A DNA stretch of 37,820 nt from Candidatus Cardinium hertigii (GCF_003788695.1 NZ_RARA01000024.1:29128-66947); one strand, 5' to 3'; shown: positions 1 to 11,545, numbered from the stretch's first letter. The notes: generated by a model from the letters alone, not told the origin. Numbers and translations: made by a program.

Positions 1-251
1 GTCTCCTGGAGAATAATCTGCAAGTGTGGTGTTCCGTGTGGACTGACCTGTATGATCATAGGTTGTTTCCGGAGGAGCCCCCCAAGAATTGGAAGCAGGA
101 CGCGAAGGCCTGTCAGGAGTTTCGGAAAATCCAAGCGAGCCTACGGAATTGGCTAAATCGGAAAGAGATCCGGCAGGAGTTGCTGCGTGGGAGAAAGGTA
201 AGGTTTAATCCTATCATAACAGCAATGCCTAATATACGGTTTGATTTCTAA
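1..251 (+). CDS. 3' end of an unidentified GC-rich gene (partial)
   Basis: An open frame enters from the left edge (codons start at base 3) and ends with TAA at 249-251, giving about 82 C-terminal residues. The visible part is basic and rich in Trp, Arg and Lys, with segments such as RNWLNRKEIRQELLRGRK; no signal peptide or membrane segment is seen. I do not recognise the family. Base composition stands out: the first 200 bases are clearly GC-richer than the surrounding AT-rich genes, which suggests recent acquisition or a mobile-element origin. A GTG at 24 could serve as a start, but the frame is open before it, so a truncated longer gene is more likely. A repeat copy begins nine bases after the stop. 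Confidence 0.4.
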   Translation, partial: LLENNLQVWCSVWTDLYDHRLFPEEPPKNWKQDAKACQEFRKIQASLRNWLNRKEIRQELLRGRKVRFNPIITAMPNIRFDF

Positions 252-259
252 TACCTAAT

Positions 260-475
260 GTATCCGTTCAGTGGTGTGGCCTATGCGTACTGTTTGAGCC
301 CTAGGCCGCAGGTCTGGGCGAGTTCTGATTTTCAGCTTGCAGACTAAACTTTTAACAGCTTTTTTCACCAGCGCTTGATTTTTTTGGTTACTTTTTTATC
401 AAGCAAAAAAGTAACGAATAATTTAGTAATTAAATAATTAAATTAAAAACATTTCTGCCACGCAAATGAACGGAC
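260..475 (+). repeat. MITE-like repeat, short copy (family 1)
   Basis: The left end is GTATCCGTTCAGTGGTGTGG and the right end is a TGCCACGCAAATGAACGGAC-type terminus; the two are imperfect inverted repeats. Inside are the family marks GAGCCCTAGGCCGCAGGTC, CACCAGCGCTTGATT and a TTACTTTTTTATCAAGCAAAAAAGTAA hairpin (in two arms around ATCAAG). The 5' arm seen in longer copies is missing. The right terminus is interrupted by the 92-bp palindromic element. Confidence 0.7.
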
Positions 476-566
476 AATGGCGTCAACTTAAGGTTTAGCT
501 GTTATTGATAACCAATTAGAATAGGAGGGTAGGCTAATCATGAATTGCCTTAAGTTGACGCCATTG
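475..566 (+). mobile_element. 92-bp palindromic element, copy 1
   Basis: The ends are perfect 19-bp inverted repeats, CAATGGCGTCAACTTAAGG and its complement. It is flanked by a perfect 10-bp direct repeat AATGAACGGA (465-474 and 567-576) that lies in the terminus of the family-1 repeat. The interior carries AGGAGG followed 11 bases later by ATG, but no sustained frame follows within the element. No transposase is present, so it is non-autonomous or an internally deleted IS. Confidence 0.75.
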
Positions 567-602
567 AATGAACGGACACCAAAATTTTCTTCTTACCTGC
601 CA

Positions 603-2531
603 CTAAAGGGAAGCCTCCATAGTAAGTATTTCCGCACAAACCTGTTCAATAAAATCATTTACAGGAATGTTTGTGGGTACACCTCGCTTCCGAACGGAAA
701 GGGTCTTATCCATCATTTCTTTGTCGCCTACAACGAGTATATAAGGAACTTTGCGCAATGTGGTATCCCGAACTTTTTTTCCAATCGTTTCATTACGTAG
801 ATCCAGCACACTGCGCACACCTCTTTCTAGCAACATTTGATGGACATCCATAGCATAGACATTATGCTTGTCCGAAAGGGATAATAAGGCTACTTGTTCT
901 GGTGCCAACCATAAGGGAAAATTACCTCCCGTTTGCTCAATAAGAATAGCAATAAAACGTTCCAAAGAACCAAATGGTGCTCGATGAATCATTACAGGTG
1001 TATGCTTCTGGCCATCAGCACCTATATAAGAAAGACCAAACCGCATAGGCAGTTGGTAATCCAACTGCACCGTACCCAATTGCCATTTCCGTCCCAAAGC
1101 ATCTTGTACAATAAAATCTACCTTAGGACCGTAAAAAGCAGCTTCACCCATAGCACAAATCGTTTGTAAACCTTTCTCTTGTGTAACTTCTTGAATGGCT
1201 TGCTCTGCCAGATCCCAATCCGCTGACCTACCTATATACGCATCACTATTTTGATCTCTAAAAGAGAGGCAAGCGGTATAATTGGTAAAATGAAATATAC
1301 CAAACACGTATAACACCAAATCTATTACAGCTGCAAACTCCTCTCGTACTTGATCTGGGCAGCAAAAAATATGGGCATCATCCTGGGTAAAAGAACGTGT
1401 ACGTGTCAACCCATGTAGGGCCCCATGTAGTTCATAGCGATAAACGGTTCCAAACTCTGCCAAACGCAAAGGTAGATCTTTGTAGGAACGGGGCTCACTG
1501 TTATAAATTTCACAATGATGGGGACAATTCATCGGTTTTAACAGATACGTCTCATCTGATTCAGCTGTACAAATGGGTTGAAAACAATCCTCCTTATATT
1601 TATCATAATGGCCAGAAGTAATGTAGAGCGCTTTGTGACCAATATGAGGCGTTATAACAGGCTGATAACCTCGCTTAGTTTGTTCTTTTTTAAGAAACTG
1701 CACCAAAGTGTCACACAATAAGGCCCCTTTGGGTAACCAAAGGGGTAATCCCAGACCTACTTTTTCAGAAAAAGTAAAAAGTCCAAGCGCTTTGCCTATT
1801 TTTTGATGGTTGCGTTTTTTTGCCTCTTCTCGTAACGTTAGAAACGTAGTTAACGCTTTTTTTTCGGGGAAGGTAATACCATAAATACGGGTTAGTTGTT
1901 TATTTTTTTCATTGCCAAGCCAATAAGCTCCACCCATATTTAAAATACGAACGGCCTTAATAAATCCGGTATGGGGCAAATGAGGGCCTCTACATACATC
2001 TATAAAATTTCCCTGCTGATAAAAGGTAATCGTGTGCTCTTCAAGCCCTTCTACTAATTCCAACTTATAGGCGTTTTTTTGGTTAGCAAAAAAATCAACT
2101 GCTTCCTGCTTAGCAAGCGTTTGACGAATAAAAGGCTCCTTGCGTGACGCTAATGCCAAGATTTTTTTTTCTATGGCTTCTATGTTTAGGCCATCAGATG
2201 CATGTATCCCTATATCTACATCGTAGTAAAACCCTTGATCAATAGCGGATCCTATACCTAATTTAATATCCGGATAAAGTATGGTTAAAGCTGAAGCCAA
2301 AAGGTAGGCAGAAGAATGCCAAAACAGCTGTTTGCCCTCCTGATCATCCCAGGTAAGAAACCGAATAGTTGCATCCACTTCAATAGCACGCATTAAATCA
2401 TAGGTTACACCATTAACCTGCAGTGCTAAAACACTTTGTATAAATGGCAGATCGATTTGATGGGCAATTTGCAAACCCGTAATACCTTTTGGAAATTGTT
2501 GTGGAATAGTATCAACTACAATAGTAATCAT
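603..2531 (-). CDS. thrS: Threonyl-tRNA synthetase
   Basis: Class II aminoacyl-tRNA synthetase that charges tRNA-Thr with threonine in the cytoplasm. From this start (MITIVVDTIPQQFPKG) the protein is 642 residues, the usual length. It opens with a TGS domain, followed by the TGS-associated editing domain and then the catalytic core with MNCPHHCEIY, RLAEFGTVYRYE and FTQDDAHIFC. The Cys of MNCP, the His of DDAH and the His of MIHRAPFGSLERF are the expected zinc ligands. A C-terminal anticodon-binding domain contains RNETIGKKVRD. The frame is open upstream, with in-frame ATGs at 2612 and 2555; I prefer 2531 because it aligns with the usual start of the TGS domain. No clear Shine-Dalgarno sequence is seen. 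Gene and motifs look intact. Confidence 0.96.
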   Translation of the reverse strand: MITIVVDTIPQQFPKGITGLQIAHQIDLPFIQSVLALQVNGVTYDLMRAIEVDATIRFLTWDDQEGKQLFWHSSAYLLASALTILYPDIKLGIGSAIDQGFYYDVDIGIHASDGLNIEAIEKKILALASRKEPFIRQTLAKQEAVDFFANQKNAYKLELVEGLEEHTITFYQQGNFIDVCRGPHLPHTGFIKAVRILNMGGAYWLGNEKNKQLTRIYGITFPEKKALTTFLTLREEAKKRNHQKIGKALGLFTFSEKVGLGLPLWLPKGALLCDTLVQFLKKEQTKRGYQPVITPHIGHKALYITSGHYDKYKEDCFQPICTAESDETYLLKPMNCPHHCEIYNSEPRSYKDLPLRLAEFGTVYRYELHGALHGLTRTRSFTQDDAHIFCCPDQVREEFAAVIDLVLYVFGIFHFTNYTACLSFRDQNSDAYIGRSADWDLAEQAIQEVTQEKGLQTICAMGEAAFYGPKVDFIVQDALGRKWQLGTVQLDYQLPMRFGLSYIGADGQKHTPVMIHRAPFGSLERFIAILIEQTGGNFPLWLAPEQVALLSLSDKHNVYAMDVHQMLLERGVRSVLDLRNETIGKKVRDTTLRKVPYILVVGDKEMMDKTLSVRKRGVPTNIPVNDFIEQVCAEILTMEASL

Positions 2532-2654
2532 TTGGTTTGGATCATTGTTGTACATGACTTCACTATATTTTCCAATTATCTTCCAATGATCGTGTAAGAC
2601 AGCAGTATGCAAAGCTACGCTATTTGGCTTAGGCTAACCCGTTACATACGTACA

Positions 2655-3364
2655 TTAGCGCATAAAATCATAACCCAAGGCCAACCCCAATCCATTTATA
2701 CCTATTATAAAGCCATTCTTGATATATTCAAACCCAAAATCTAAAGTCCAATCAAACTTGCCATTAGCAATCTCAACCAACCGGCTTTCTGATTCATCAG
2801 GATTAAGTTTAAACCCCTTTTGCCAGTCTGGTGGCACAGAGATATTATAGTGATTTATATTATTATTATAGCTTTTTCTAACATTATGAGCCCATATAGC
2901 ACGTCCTCCTCCGTATAATACGAATTGCCCTTCTCCCCTAGATAAAATCGAAAATATAGTGGCAAATTAACTGCACCAAATTCAATACGATTTGTTGGAA
3001 CAGACTGCGTTGCACCTAATAAGCTTAATGGTGTGTAGTCCTCCGTAAGCTCATTTATACTATATATTAATCCAGTTTGCATACCAAACCAATCTATAGG
3101 ATGCCATTCTATAAAAGAACCAATGGCGTATTCGGGACCAAGGACTATGTTATCGAGGGGATTGCCCATTTTATTAGTAAGATATCTTATATAAAGCTTA
3201 CCCCAGCCTTTTATACCAAAATGTAAGGTGGAAGGTTCATTTGTAGCAATAGAATTATTTTGTTGATCCAAATGATCAATAGGTTCTGTACTGAAAGCGG
3301 GTTCATGGTTCCCAAATAACACTGTTATAATAAACACTACAATGCCTTTAAGTATCTTTGTCAT
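2655..3364 (-). pseudogene. Outer-membrane beta-barrel protein, frameshifted
   Basis: Two frames together match the neighbouring barrel gene at 3618-4412. Bases 2855-3364 encode a signal peptide (MTKILKGIVVFIITVLFGNH), then FGIKGWGKLYIRYL, FIEWHPIDWFGMQTGLIYS and LPLYFRFYLGEKG. The similarity then continues in another frame as QFVLYGGGRAIWAHNVRKS and ends in FGFEYIKNGFIIGINGLGLA near 2655. The switch lies around 2928-2935, in the GGAGAAGGGCAA stretch, and is explained by loss of one base. Restored, the protein would be about 235 residues with an aromatic, glycine-rich C-terminal strand typical of outer-membrane barrels. It is either a young pseudogene, a phase-variable gene or a sequencing error. 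The ligand is unknown. Confidence 0.75.
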
Positions 3365-3500
3365 TTGAATTAAAAATTTAAAAATTCAAGAATTTAAAAA
3401 TGTTAATATATACGATTCATACTGTTTATGTAAACATACGTTTTATATGTTTATATTTCTAATTTATTATGCTTTCTGTAACCATATAAATATCCGTTTT

Positions 3501-3543
3501 TTGTAATCTATAAAATATGGCTACTACGCAAGTGAACAAATAC
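3501..3543 (+). repeat. Family-1 repeat, right-end remnant
   Basis: TAATCTATAAAATATGGCTA followed by CTACGCAAGTGAACAAATAC matches the right terminus of the family-1 repeat. No left end is nearby. It is the only recognisable content of the 253-bp spacer between the two barrel genes. Confidence 0.6.
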
Positions 3544-3617
3544 CCATATAATGTATTCAAACAGAAAAAATTAACCCAAAACAGTGCATAAGTGATGTTC
3601 CCCGACGCAAACTATTT

Positions 3618-4412
3618 TTAAACAAATAACCGACTGCAATCATAACCCAACACAAGACCCCAACCATTGATACCTAATATAAATCCATTTTTTCCATTAA
3701 ACTCAAATCCCAAATCCCAGTTCCAAATCATATTTAAATCAACGGTTTGACTTGGTCCACCAGGCGTATGGGCGAAAAGATCACTCAAAAGATTTTTATC
3801 TAGCAGGCCTCGCTGCTGTAGCTTATACTTTAGATTAGAGGTATTCATATGCCAAATTTTGCATTTTTCTGCACCCCACGCTACAACCAAACGAGGTCCC
3901 CCATACAATGCCAACTGACGCGTTTTTTCTGGATACAACCGCAAATATAATGGTACACTAATGGCATGAAAAGTAACTTTATGTACATCACTGGTCAATA
4001 CATTTTCATCCCACTTAAAACTCTTAAGCATATCAGCAGCATTATCTTTAATAGGCCATAAGCCTGTACCTAATAGTCGTTCCTTATCTAGCATAACTTG
4101 TACTACCGGAAGAAGATAATGGTAACTATAAAGCAATCCAGTTTGAATACCCATTCCATTTAGAGGATGCCATTCTACAAAAGGACCAATTCCACTTTCT
4201 ATACCCACGCCCCAATCATTTTCAATGGCTTGTTGTTTTAACTTACCCCAACCTTTGAGGCCAAAATACCAGGGACATTCTTTATTTTTAGCGAAAAAGC
4301 TATTTTCTTCATCCGGAGATAAGTTGGGCTCCTCTATCGCAAAGTTTGGTTCATGGCTTAACAATGATGCCAATAACATAACGCATGCTGCAATTTTTTG
4401 TATCTTTTTCAT
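3618..4412 (-). CDS. Outer-membrane beta-barrel protein, intact paralog
   Basis: A 264-residue protein with an N-terminal signal peptide (MKKIQKIAACVMLLASLLSH) and alternating aromatic/glycine segments: YFGLKGWGKL, FVEWHPLNGMGIQTGLLYSY, ISVPLYLRLYP, LALYGGPRLVVAWGAEKC and WDLGFEFNGKNGFILGING. This pattern resembles small Bacteroidota outer-membrane barrels of the porin-family/OMP_b-brl type. The downstream frameshifted gene shares the GWGKL, EWHP, QTG and GFI(L/I)GING blocks, so the pair arose by duplication. The extra segment around residues 115-150 and the Cys-containing loop after the LYGG motif differ most and may be surface-exposed. Transported or bound molecule unknown. Confidence 0.7.
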   Translation of the reverse strand: MKKIQKIAACVMLLASLLSHEPNFAIEEPNLSPDEENSFFAKNKECPWYFGLKGWGKLKQQAIENDWGVGIESGIGPFVEWHPLNGMGIQTGLLYSYHYLLPVVQVMLDKERLLGTGLWPIKDNAADMLKSFKWDENVLTSDVHKVTFHAISVPLYLRLYPEKTRQLALYGGPRLVVAWGAEKCKIWHMNTSNLKYKLQQRGLLDKNLLSDLFAHTPGGPSQTVDLNMIWNWDLGFEFNGKNGFILGINGWGLVLGYDCSRLFV

Positions 4413-4550
4413 TATATGTAAGGTGTTATATTATATTTTTATGTACACAGTAGATGTGCTTTTATACATTGGTTATTATTTAGCGTATGGCCTATTCGAT
4501 TGGAACGCTATCCACTAATAATACATAATCAATATTTATTAATTGTGCAT

Positions 4551-5210
4551 TTAGACGTTCATAATTTTACTAATTACGGTTGTGAGTTGTTTTAGATCGT
4601 TTTTAAATGCATTCCAACACTCCAGTGCATATTGATCTACCGGAGCATCCAAATTTACTTTGTATCTCAAAGCAAGTTTATTGGCAATAAATGCCCTAAA
4701 ATCAAGCATAACCTCAAAAGCAGGATGCGTTGCCTTTTTCCCTAGCTCTATCACTAGCCTATCAGCTTCCGTAAAAAAGACAGAAGCAGCCAGTAGGCAA
4801 TTGCCGATATCCTCACCCGTCGGATCACATCCCATATAGTTACGATAGCTATTCAATAGCACAGGATTAGACTTTATCTTATTACTTATTTCTTTGCGAT
4901 CTGCATATAACAATATTTTTAAACAAGCCTGATCTGGGTTATCTTTATCAAAATGCAGCGGCTTAACGTTAGCAATTTGTTTTTCAGGAACTGGGCTTGT
5001 ATCCCTATCAAAGTGCAGCGGCTTAACGTTAGCAATTTGTTTTTCAGGAACTGGACTTGTATCCCTAACTGGATGGCCTTGCGGATGGGTATATAACCCG
5101 CGCTCAGACTTTTCATCACCACAACCGGACAAGCCGGACAAGAAAAAAAAGGAAGATATGGCTAAAGTAGCCGATAACGTTACACGCAATTTTATCATAA
5201 AAATATTCAT
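4551..5210 (-). CDS. Small lipoprotein with 20-residue tandem repeat
   Basis: A 219-residue predicted lipoprotein: hydrophobic leader ending in LSGLSGC (lipobox L-S-G-C at about residue 30), then a low-complexity linker and a mostly helical C-terminal domain of about 130 residues. The linker holds two copies of DTSPVPEKQIANVKPLHFD, one directly after the other. I do not recognise the C-terminal domain; its features include a DKDNPDQACLKILLYADRKE start and an NYMGCDPTGEDIGNCLLAAS segment with two Cys. Likely location is the periplasmic side of the inner or outer membrane. Function unknown. Confidence 0.7.
   Translation of the reverse strand: MNIFMIKLRVTLSATLAISSFFFLSGLSGCGDEKSERGLYTHPQGHPVRDTSPVPEKQIANVKPLHFDRDTSPVPEKQIANVKPLHFDKDNPDQACLKILLYADRKEISNKIKSNPVLLNSYRNYMGCDPTGEDIGNCLLAASVFFTEADRLVIELGKKATHPAFEVMLDFRAFIANKLALRYKVNLDAPVDQYALECWNAFKNDLKQLTTVISKIMNV
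4941..5060 (-). repeat. 60-bp tandem duplication in a lipoprotein gene
   Basis: Two adjacent 60-bp units (4941-5000 and 5001-5060) are nearly identical in DNA and keep the frame, adding exactly 20 residues. The near identity indicates a recent duplication. Confidence 0.9.
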
Positions 5211-5471
5211 AAAAATATATTTAAAGATCCTTTCTGATCTGACACAAGCTTACTTCCTACTATACTAAATCGTTATAGTGCTCCTACAGTTACAACCCAC
5301 AACTCAACAGCTACAGACTACAGAGATAGCTCAATAGCCTACAGTAAGTAAGATTAAGATAGATTTTATTATTATCTCAACTTCGCTCTATATTATCTCT
5401 CACCTCCGCTCTAAAATACAAATAACGAAATCTATATAGGTAAATATAATGCATTTTTGTGTAATATACCA

Positions 5472-7979
5472 TTATGCATTCCAAAAATCTACTTGTGTAA
5501 TCATATATTTAGAAAGTAGGGTCCCTTTGGCTTTAATGGTTTTAATAGCAATTTTCTCCAAATCATACAAAATCGATTGCTTATCGTTACTAGTAGTAGG
5601 AGGATGCACCAAATAATGCAATTGTAAGGTAGGTTTTAGGGAAGAAGTAGCTAACATTACCTTAGCAGTATCTGACTCTAAAAAGAATAGGTGGTATTTC
5701 TTATCTAAAACCTGTTTATCTATTATAAAACGTTTTACAAAATATTTTTTTTGTATACGATACACAACTGAAAGCAAAGGGGAACCTTGTAATGGCTCTA
5801 TAAGCACAACGCTAGTAGGATCTAGTTGCAAAGTTAGTGGATAGGTAGTTAAGAGATAGTACCCTTCCTTAAACACCAAAAGTATTTTGTCTGTAGGACC
5901 AAAAGAACCCAATAATTGTCCCCGACCATTATGTGCAACGCGACCGGTACCTTTATCGTACCATAGCTCAATTTCTGCTAAGGTAGAAATACCTTGCTCT
6001 TTGAGCTGAACTTTATAAATGGAATGTTTGGTCAGGATATTCCCCTTAGCAGAACGGCCCTTTATGGATACATTAGCAAAATTAAAGATAATTTTTTTGT
6101 TAATAGCGCTGCTGATAGGAGAGAGTAAAATGGTAAGCGTTTCTGCCTCTCCATTAGGATTATCGCTCAAATAAAGTATGCTAGTACCAGCTGTACCTGA
6201 CGTTACCTTATAGGTTTTATCCCGTGTGATACCCAATACCTGAAAACGTTTTGCAAAGGTAATACCCGTAGCGCCATCTACATAGATAAGATTATAACAG
6301 CGCCTGGTCTCTCCCTTTTCATACATAGCGGTATGTATAATGTCTTTCCCTACAAAAACCTTATCTGTGATTTTAGTAATGATGCATGTGCCATCTTTTC
6401 GAATAACGATGGCATCATCCATATCTGAACAAGCCGATACAAATTCTTCTGATTTAAGTCCATACCCTATAAAGCCTTGCTTACGGTTTACATACAAGCC
6501 CTGGTTTTTTATGGTTACTTCATGCCGTTGAATGGGATCGAAACGGGTCAAAATGGTTTTTCTTTCTCGACCTTTGCCATATTTTTCAAGCAATTTAGCA
6601 TACCAAGCTATGGTGTAATCCTTTACATTAGCTAAATGGTGTATAGTAGTGGCTAAATCTGTTTGAAGCTGCATCAATATTTCCTGCGCACGCAAGCTGT
6701 CATACTGCGAAATGCGCTTGATCTTAATCTCTGTTAATCGAATAATATCATCTTCTACAATAGACCTATACAAATCAGTTGCATAGGGCTTCAGATGGTC
6801 TGCTATGGTTATTAAAACACTTTCCCAAGTTTTACATGCTTCTATCGCTCTGTAGATACGATTTTTTATAAAAATTTGCTCTAAACTGGCAAAAAGTAAT
6901 TTTTCTTCTAAAGCCTTTTGGGCTAGTTGTAGCTCTTGTTCCAATAAAGCAGTAGTACGGTCTACCGTATAAGCTAATAATGTATTGACCGTTAGAAAAA
7001 CGGGCTTCTCATCTTGAATCACACAAGCATTAGTGGCATAACTTACTTCACAATCTGTAAAAAGATAGAGTGCATCTACCACGGTTTCTGCCCACTGGTT
7101 AGGAAGTAAATTAACCAGTATTTCAACATTTTCTGCAGTATTGTCCGTGACATTTTTAATTTTTATTTTACCTTTTTCATGTGCTTTTAAAATGGAATCG
7201 ATTAAACTGATCGTAGTAGTCCCGTAAGGTATTTGCGTTATGACCAATGTTTGTTTATCACGGATTACTATAGTAGCACGCACACGAACCTTCCCTCCTC
7301 TTTGGCCTGCCTGATAATGCGTACAGTCTACCGATCCACCAGTAGCAAAATCTGGCCATAAGGTAACCGCTTTGCCCTTGAGTAGATCAATAGATGCCTC
7401 TACCAGTTCTATAAAATTATGGGGTAAAATTTTGGTAGTGAGCCCCACCGCAATGCCCTCAGCACCCTGTACCAGTAACAAAGGGAACTTAACAGGTAGG
7501 GTACGGGGCTCCTGTTTTCTACCATCATAAGAGAGCTGCCATGTTGTAATCTGTGGGCTATAAAGCATTTCTTTACCCACTGGCGAAAGCCGGGCTTCTA
7601 TATAACGTGCAGCAGCCGCACTATCCCCTGTACGCACGTCTCCCCAATTACCTTGCGTATCTATTAATAATTCTTTTTGGCCCATTCCTACAATAGCTTC
7701 TGCAATAGAGGCATCCCCATGGGGGTGGTATTGCATGGTTTGTCCTACAATATTAGCCACCTTATTGTAACGACCATCATCAATAAGGTACATGGCATGG
7801 AGAATTCGGCGCTGAACAGGTTTAAGACCATCTTCAATAGCAGGTATGGCACGCTCTAAGATTACGTAAGAAGCGTATGCTAAAAACCAATGCTTATACA
7901 TCACCTCCATAGGAGGCACACCTGCTGCCTTAGTTCCATCCTGCAAACTAGGCACTAGACCATATGCTTCTTCCTTCAT
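5472..7979 (-). CDS. parC: DNA topoisomerase IV subunit A
   Basis: An 835-residue type IIA topoisomerase A subunit, which cleaves and rejoins DNA and works with ParE to separate daughter chromosomes. The N-terminal breakage-reunion domain shows ERAIPAIEDGLKPVQRRILH, the quinolone-pocket region GQTMQYHPHGDASI and the active-site Tyr in AAARYIEARLSP. A coiled-coil tower region follows around residues 330-470, and then a C-terminal beta-pinwheel domain from about residue 490. The wording DDGRYNKVANIVGQTMQYHP is typical of Bacteroidota ParC rather than GyrA, and I see no GyrA-box (QRRGGRG-like) motif. The start MKEEAYGLVP at 7979 is the first ATG of the frame. The ppa gene lies 50 bases upstream on the same strand, so the two may be co-transcribed. 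Confidence 0.93.
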   Translation of the reverse strand: MKEEAYGLVPSLQDGTKAAGVPPMEVMYKHWFLAYASYVILERAIPAIEDGLKPVQRRILHAMYLIDDGRYNKVANIVGQTMQYHPHGDASIAEAIVGMGQKELLIDTQGNWGDVRTGDSAAAARYIEARLSPVGKEMLYSPQITTWQLSYDGRKQEPRTLPVKFPLLLVQGAEGIAVGLTTKILPHNFIELVEASIDLLKGKAVTLWPDFATGGSVDCTHYQAGQRGGKVRVRATIVIRDKQTLVITQIPYGTTTISLIDSILKAHEKGKIKIKNVTDNTAENVEILVNLLPNQWAETVVDALYLFTDCEVSYATNACVIQDEKPVFLTVNTLLAYTVDRTTALLEQELQLAQKALEEKLLFASLEQIFIKNRIYRAIEACKTWESVLITIADHLKPYATDLYRSIVEDDIIRLTEIKIKRISQYDSLRAQEILMQLQTDLATTIHHLANVKDYTIAWYAKLLEKYGKGRERKTILTRFDPIQRHEVTIKNQGLYVNRKQGFIGYGLKSEEFVSACSDMDDAIVIRKDGTCIITKITDKVFVGKDIIHTAMYEKGETRRCYNLIYVDGATGITFAKRFQVLGITRDKTYKVTSGTAGTSILYLSDNPNGEAETLTILLSPISSAINKKIIFNFANVSIKGRSAKGNILTKHSIYKVQLKEQGISTLAEIELWYDKGTGRVAHNGRGQLLGSFGPTDKILLVFKEGYYLLTTYPLTLQLDPTSVVLIEPLQGSPLLSVVYRIQKKYFVKRFIIDKQVLDKKYHLFFLESDTAKVMLATSSLKPTLQLHYLVHPPTTSNDKQSILYDLEKIAIKTIKAKGTLLSKYMITQVDFWNA

Positions 7980-8029
7980 AATCGTAAAATAGCGCCAGTT
8001 GGTAGCTTATTAACCATTTTGGAAAGCTT

Positions 8030-8557
8030 TTATTTTTTAGCTCTTTGGACCGCCTCCATTAACAATGCTACGGCTTTTTCTTTCCCCTCAAATCCCTTTA
8101 TTTTTACCCATTTTTCATTTTCTAAATCTTTATAGTGGCTAAAAAAATGCATAATACGTCCTTTTAAAAGGGGATCGATTTGTTCAATATCTTCCATATA
8201 CGCAAACTCAGGCGCTGCTTTTTGGGTAGGTAGGGCAATAATTTTTTCATCAGGTCCCGCTTCATCTTCCATCAATAGTACGCCAATAGGTCTAGTTTTA
8301 ATTACCACACCAGGCATAATAGGCCAACTAGTGATTACCAAAACATCAGAAGGATCTCCATCACCAGAACGGGTATGGGGTACAAATCCATAGTTACAAG
8401 GGTAATACATGGCCGTTGAGATAAATCTATCCACAAATAAAGCACCAGAGGCTTTATCCATTTCATACTTTACAGGATTATGATGCATCGGTATTTCAAT
8501 GATTACATGCATATCATTGGGGAAATTATCTCCTAATGTTATCTTTTCTATATTCAT
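8030..8557 (-). CDS. ppa: Inorganic pyrophosphatase (family I)
   Basis: A 175-residue soluble enzyme that hydrolyses pyrophosphate to phosphate and so pulls biosynthetic reactions such as tRNA charging and DNA synthesis forward. It matches family I pyrophosphatases in length and motifs: EIPMHHNPVKYEMDK near the start, YYPCNYGFVPHT, and the metal-binding SGDGDPSDVLV segment. In the usual signature the residue between P and the last D is hydrophobic, whereas here it is Ser; the metal-binding Asp residues are all present. The C-terminal KWVKIKGF segment also fits the family. The gene lies directly upstream of parC on the same strand. A large repeat-filled spacer precedes it. Confidence 0.95.
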   Translation of the reverse strand: MNIEKITLGDNFPNDMHVIIEIPMHHNPVKYEMDKASGALFVDRFISTAMYYPCNYGFVPHTRSGDGDPSDVLVITSWPIMPGVVIKTRPIGVLLMEDEAGPDEKIIALPTQKAAPEFAYMEDIEQIDPLLKGRIMHFFSHYKDLENEKWVKIKGFEGKEKAVALLMEAVQRAKK

Positions 8558-9242
8558 AACAATATGTATTGTATATTTAAATTAGTTACAGTTCATCAAC
8601 ATGCGTGCTGGCTTACATATTACATATATTGACCATACGCAAACCGTAATCTACAAAATTGTTATGAATCAAGAGGCAAATAGAATTATCCGTTCACTTG
8701 CGTGGTAGCCATATTTTTTATAGATTATGGCAAATGGCTAATATTTAATGATTGATGATTTTATCCATTTTTTTTAAAACTATTTTTTTAAAATAAAGTT
8801 AAAGCTACTTTTTTTGCTTGATCAAAAAAAGTAGCCAAAAAAAATCAAGCGCTGGTGAAAAAAGCTGTTGAAAAGAAAGGAAAAAAACCGAAAATCAAAT
8901 CTCGCTCCTACGGAGCTCAGACAAAATGATTTTCTTTTGATTTTTTTCCTTTCTTTTCTTTCCACAGTTTTTTCAAGGCGCATTTCTGTTTGCACGGATA
9001 TCCATAAAGCATTAATAAATGGTAAAGCCATAGAAGCTGCTACTATTCAGCTATTTACAAGCAATCAGCGTCAATAGCAAGGTAAAAAAAATCAACAAAG
9101 AGGAATGAGATACTTGGTGAAAATCAGTATAAACTATCTCTATACATCAAAGCAGGCCGTTGCAACGGCCCCAGAACGCAGCAAATTAGATAATAAGTTA
9201 GCTCTTCCTTATGGGATTAGGCTAACCTTTGTTCTTACTCTT
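8558..9242. other. 685-bp spacer with a truncated repeat and possible gene remnant
   Basis: Holds a truncated family-1 repeat (8686-8985). Right after it, on the plus strand, a short frame reads ALINGKAIEAATIQLFTSNQ and stops at 9076, which could be the tail of a gene cut by the repeat; this is weak. A perfect 16-bp palindrome, GGCCGTTGCAACGGCC, lies at 9155-9170. No confident gene is seen. Confidence 0.5.
8686..8985 (-). repeat. Family-1 repeat, subtype B, 5'-truncated
   Basis: Reverse orientation: begins TTATCCGTTCACTTGCGTGG and includes the AAAAAAAGTAGC arm and CAAGCGCTGGTG. A long stem follows whose two purine/pyrimidine-rich arms flank CTCCTACGGAG. Similarity to the complete copy at 30354-30694 stops after GGCGCATTT, so the left terminus is lost. 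Confidence 0.75.
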
Positions 9243-11150
<1,908 letters not shown>

Positions 11151-11545
11151 ATTTAGTTTTATTTTATATATTTAGTATTATGATAAAATGGTAGATTATA
11201 AATTCAACACGCAACAAAAGGCAAAAGTGCTAAGCCGATCCGATACCAGTCGAGTAAGCCAAACATTGAAATCAGTATCAGCCATAACCGTAATGCTTTT
11301 GCATAATTTGCATAATGTTGTTATGTAATCAAGGCATAGATTTATATAATAAATTTTATAATCAAGTGTTTATTATATATCCACCTAGATGGTATCTATA
11401 TATCCACCTAAAATGCCTAAAATTTTAGGTGGTATTGTAAATGGAACTCACAATTTTAAGCAAATTATTATAAATATCCAAATATTTTTACGTATTTAAC
11501 AGTTTTTTTAACCAATCTGGTCTGTTGTACGCTATATCTTTGCTT
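11151..11545. other. 395-bp spacer with a hairpin and a 14-bp direct repeat
   Basis: AT-rich, no credible frame. TATATATCCACCTA occurs at 11374-11387 and 11397-11410, and the second copy runs into a perfect 11-bp inverted repeat, CCACCTAAAAT / ATTTTAGGTGG (11404-11432, 7-base loop). It lies upstream of the coiled-coil lipoprotein gene and could be regulatory or a mobile-element relic. Confidence 0.5.

Noticed and set aside
540..800. Plus-strand frame starting at the AGGAGG...ATG of the 92-bp element
   Set aside because: It runs antisense through thrS, and the start lies in a repeated palindrome; the same start in the other copies leads to unrelated short frames.
8868..9077. 69-codon frame reading out of the truncated repeat
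   Set aside because: Its first half is repeat stem sequence; only the last about 25 codons could be a gene remnant, which is noted in the spacer entry.
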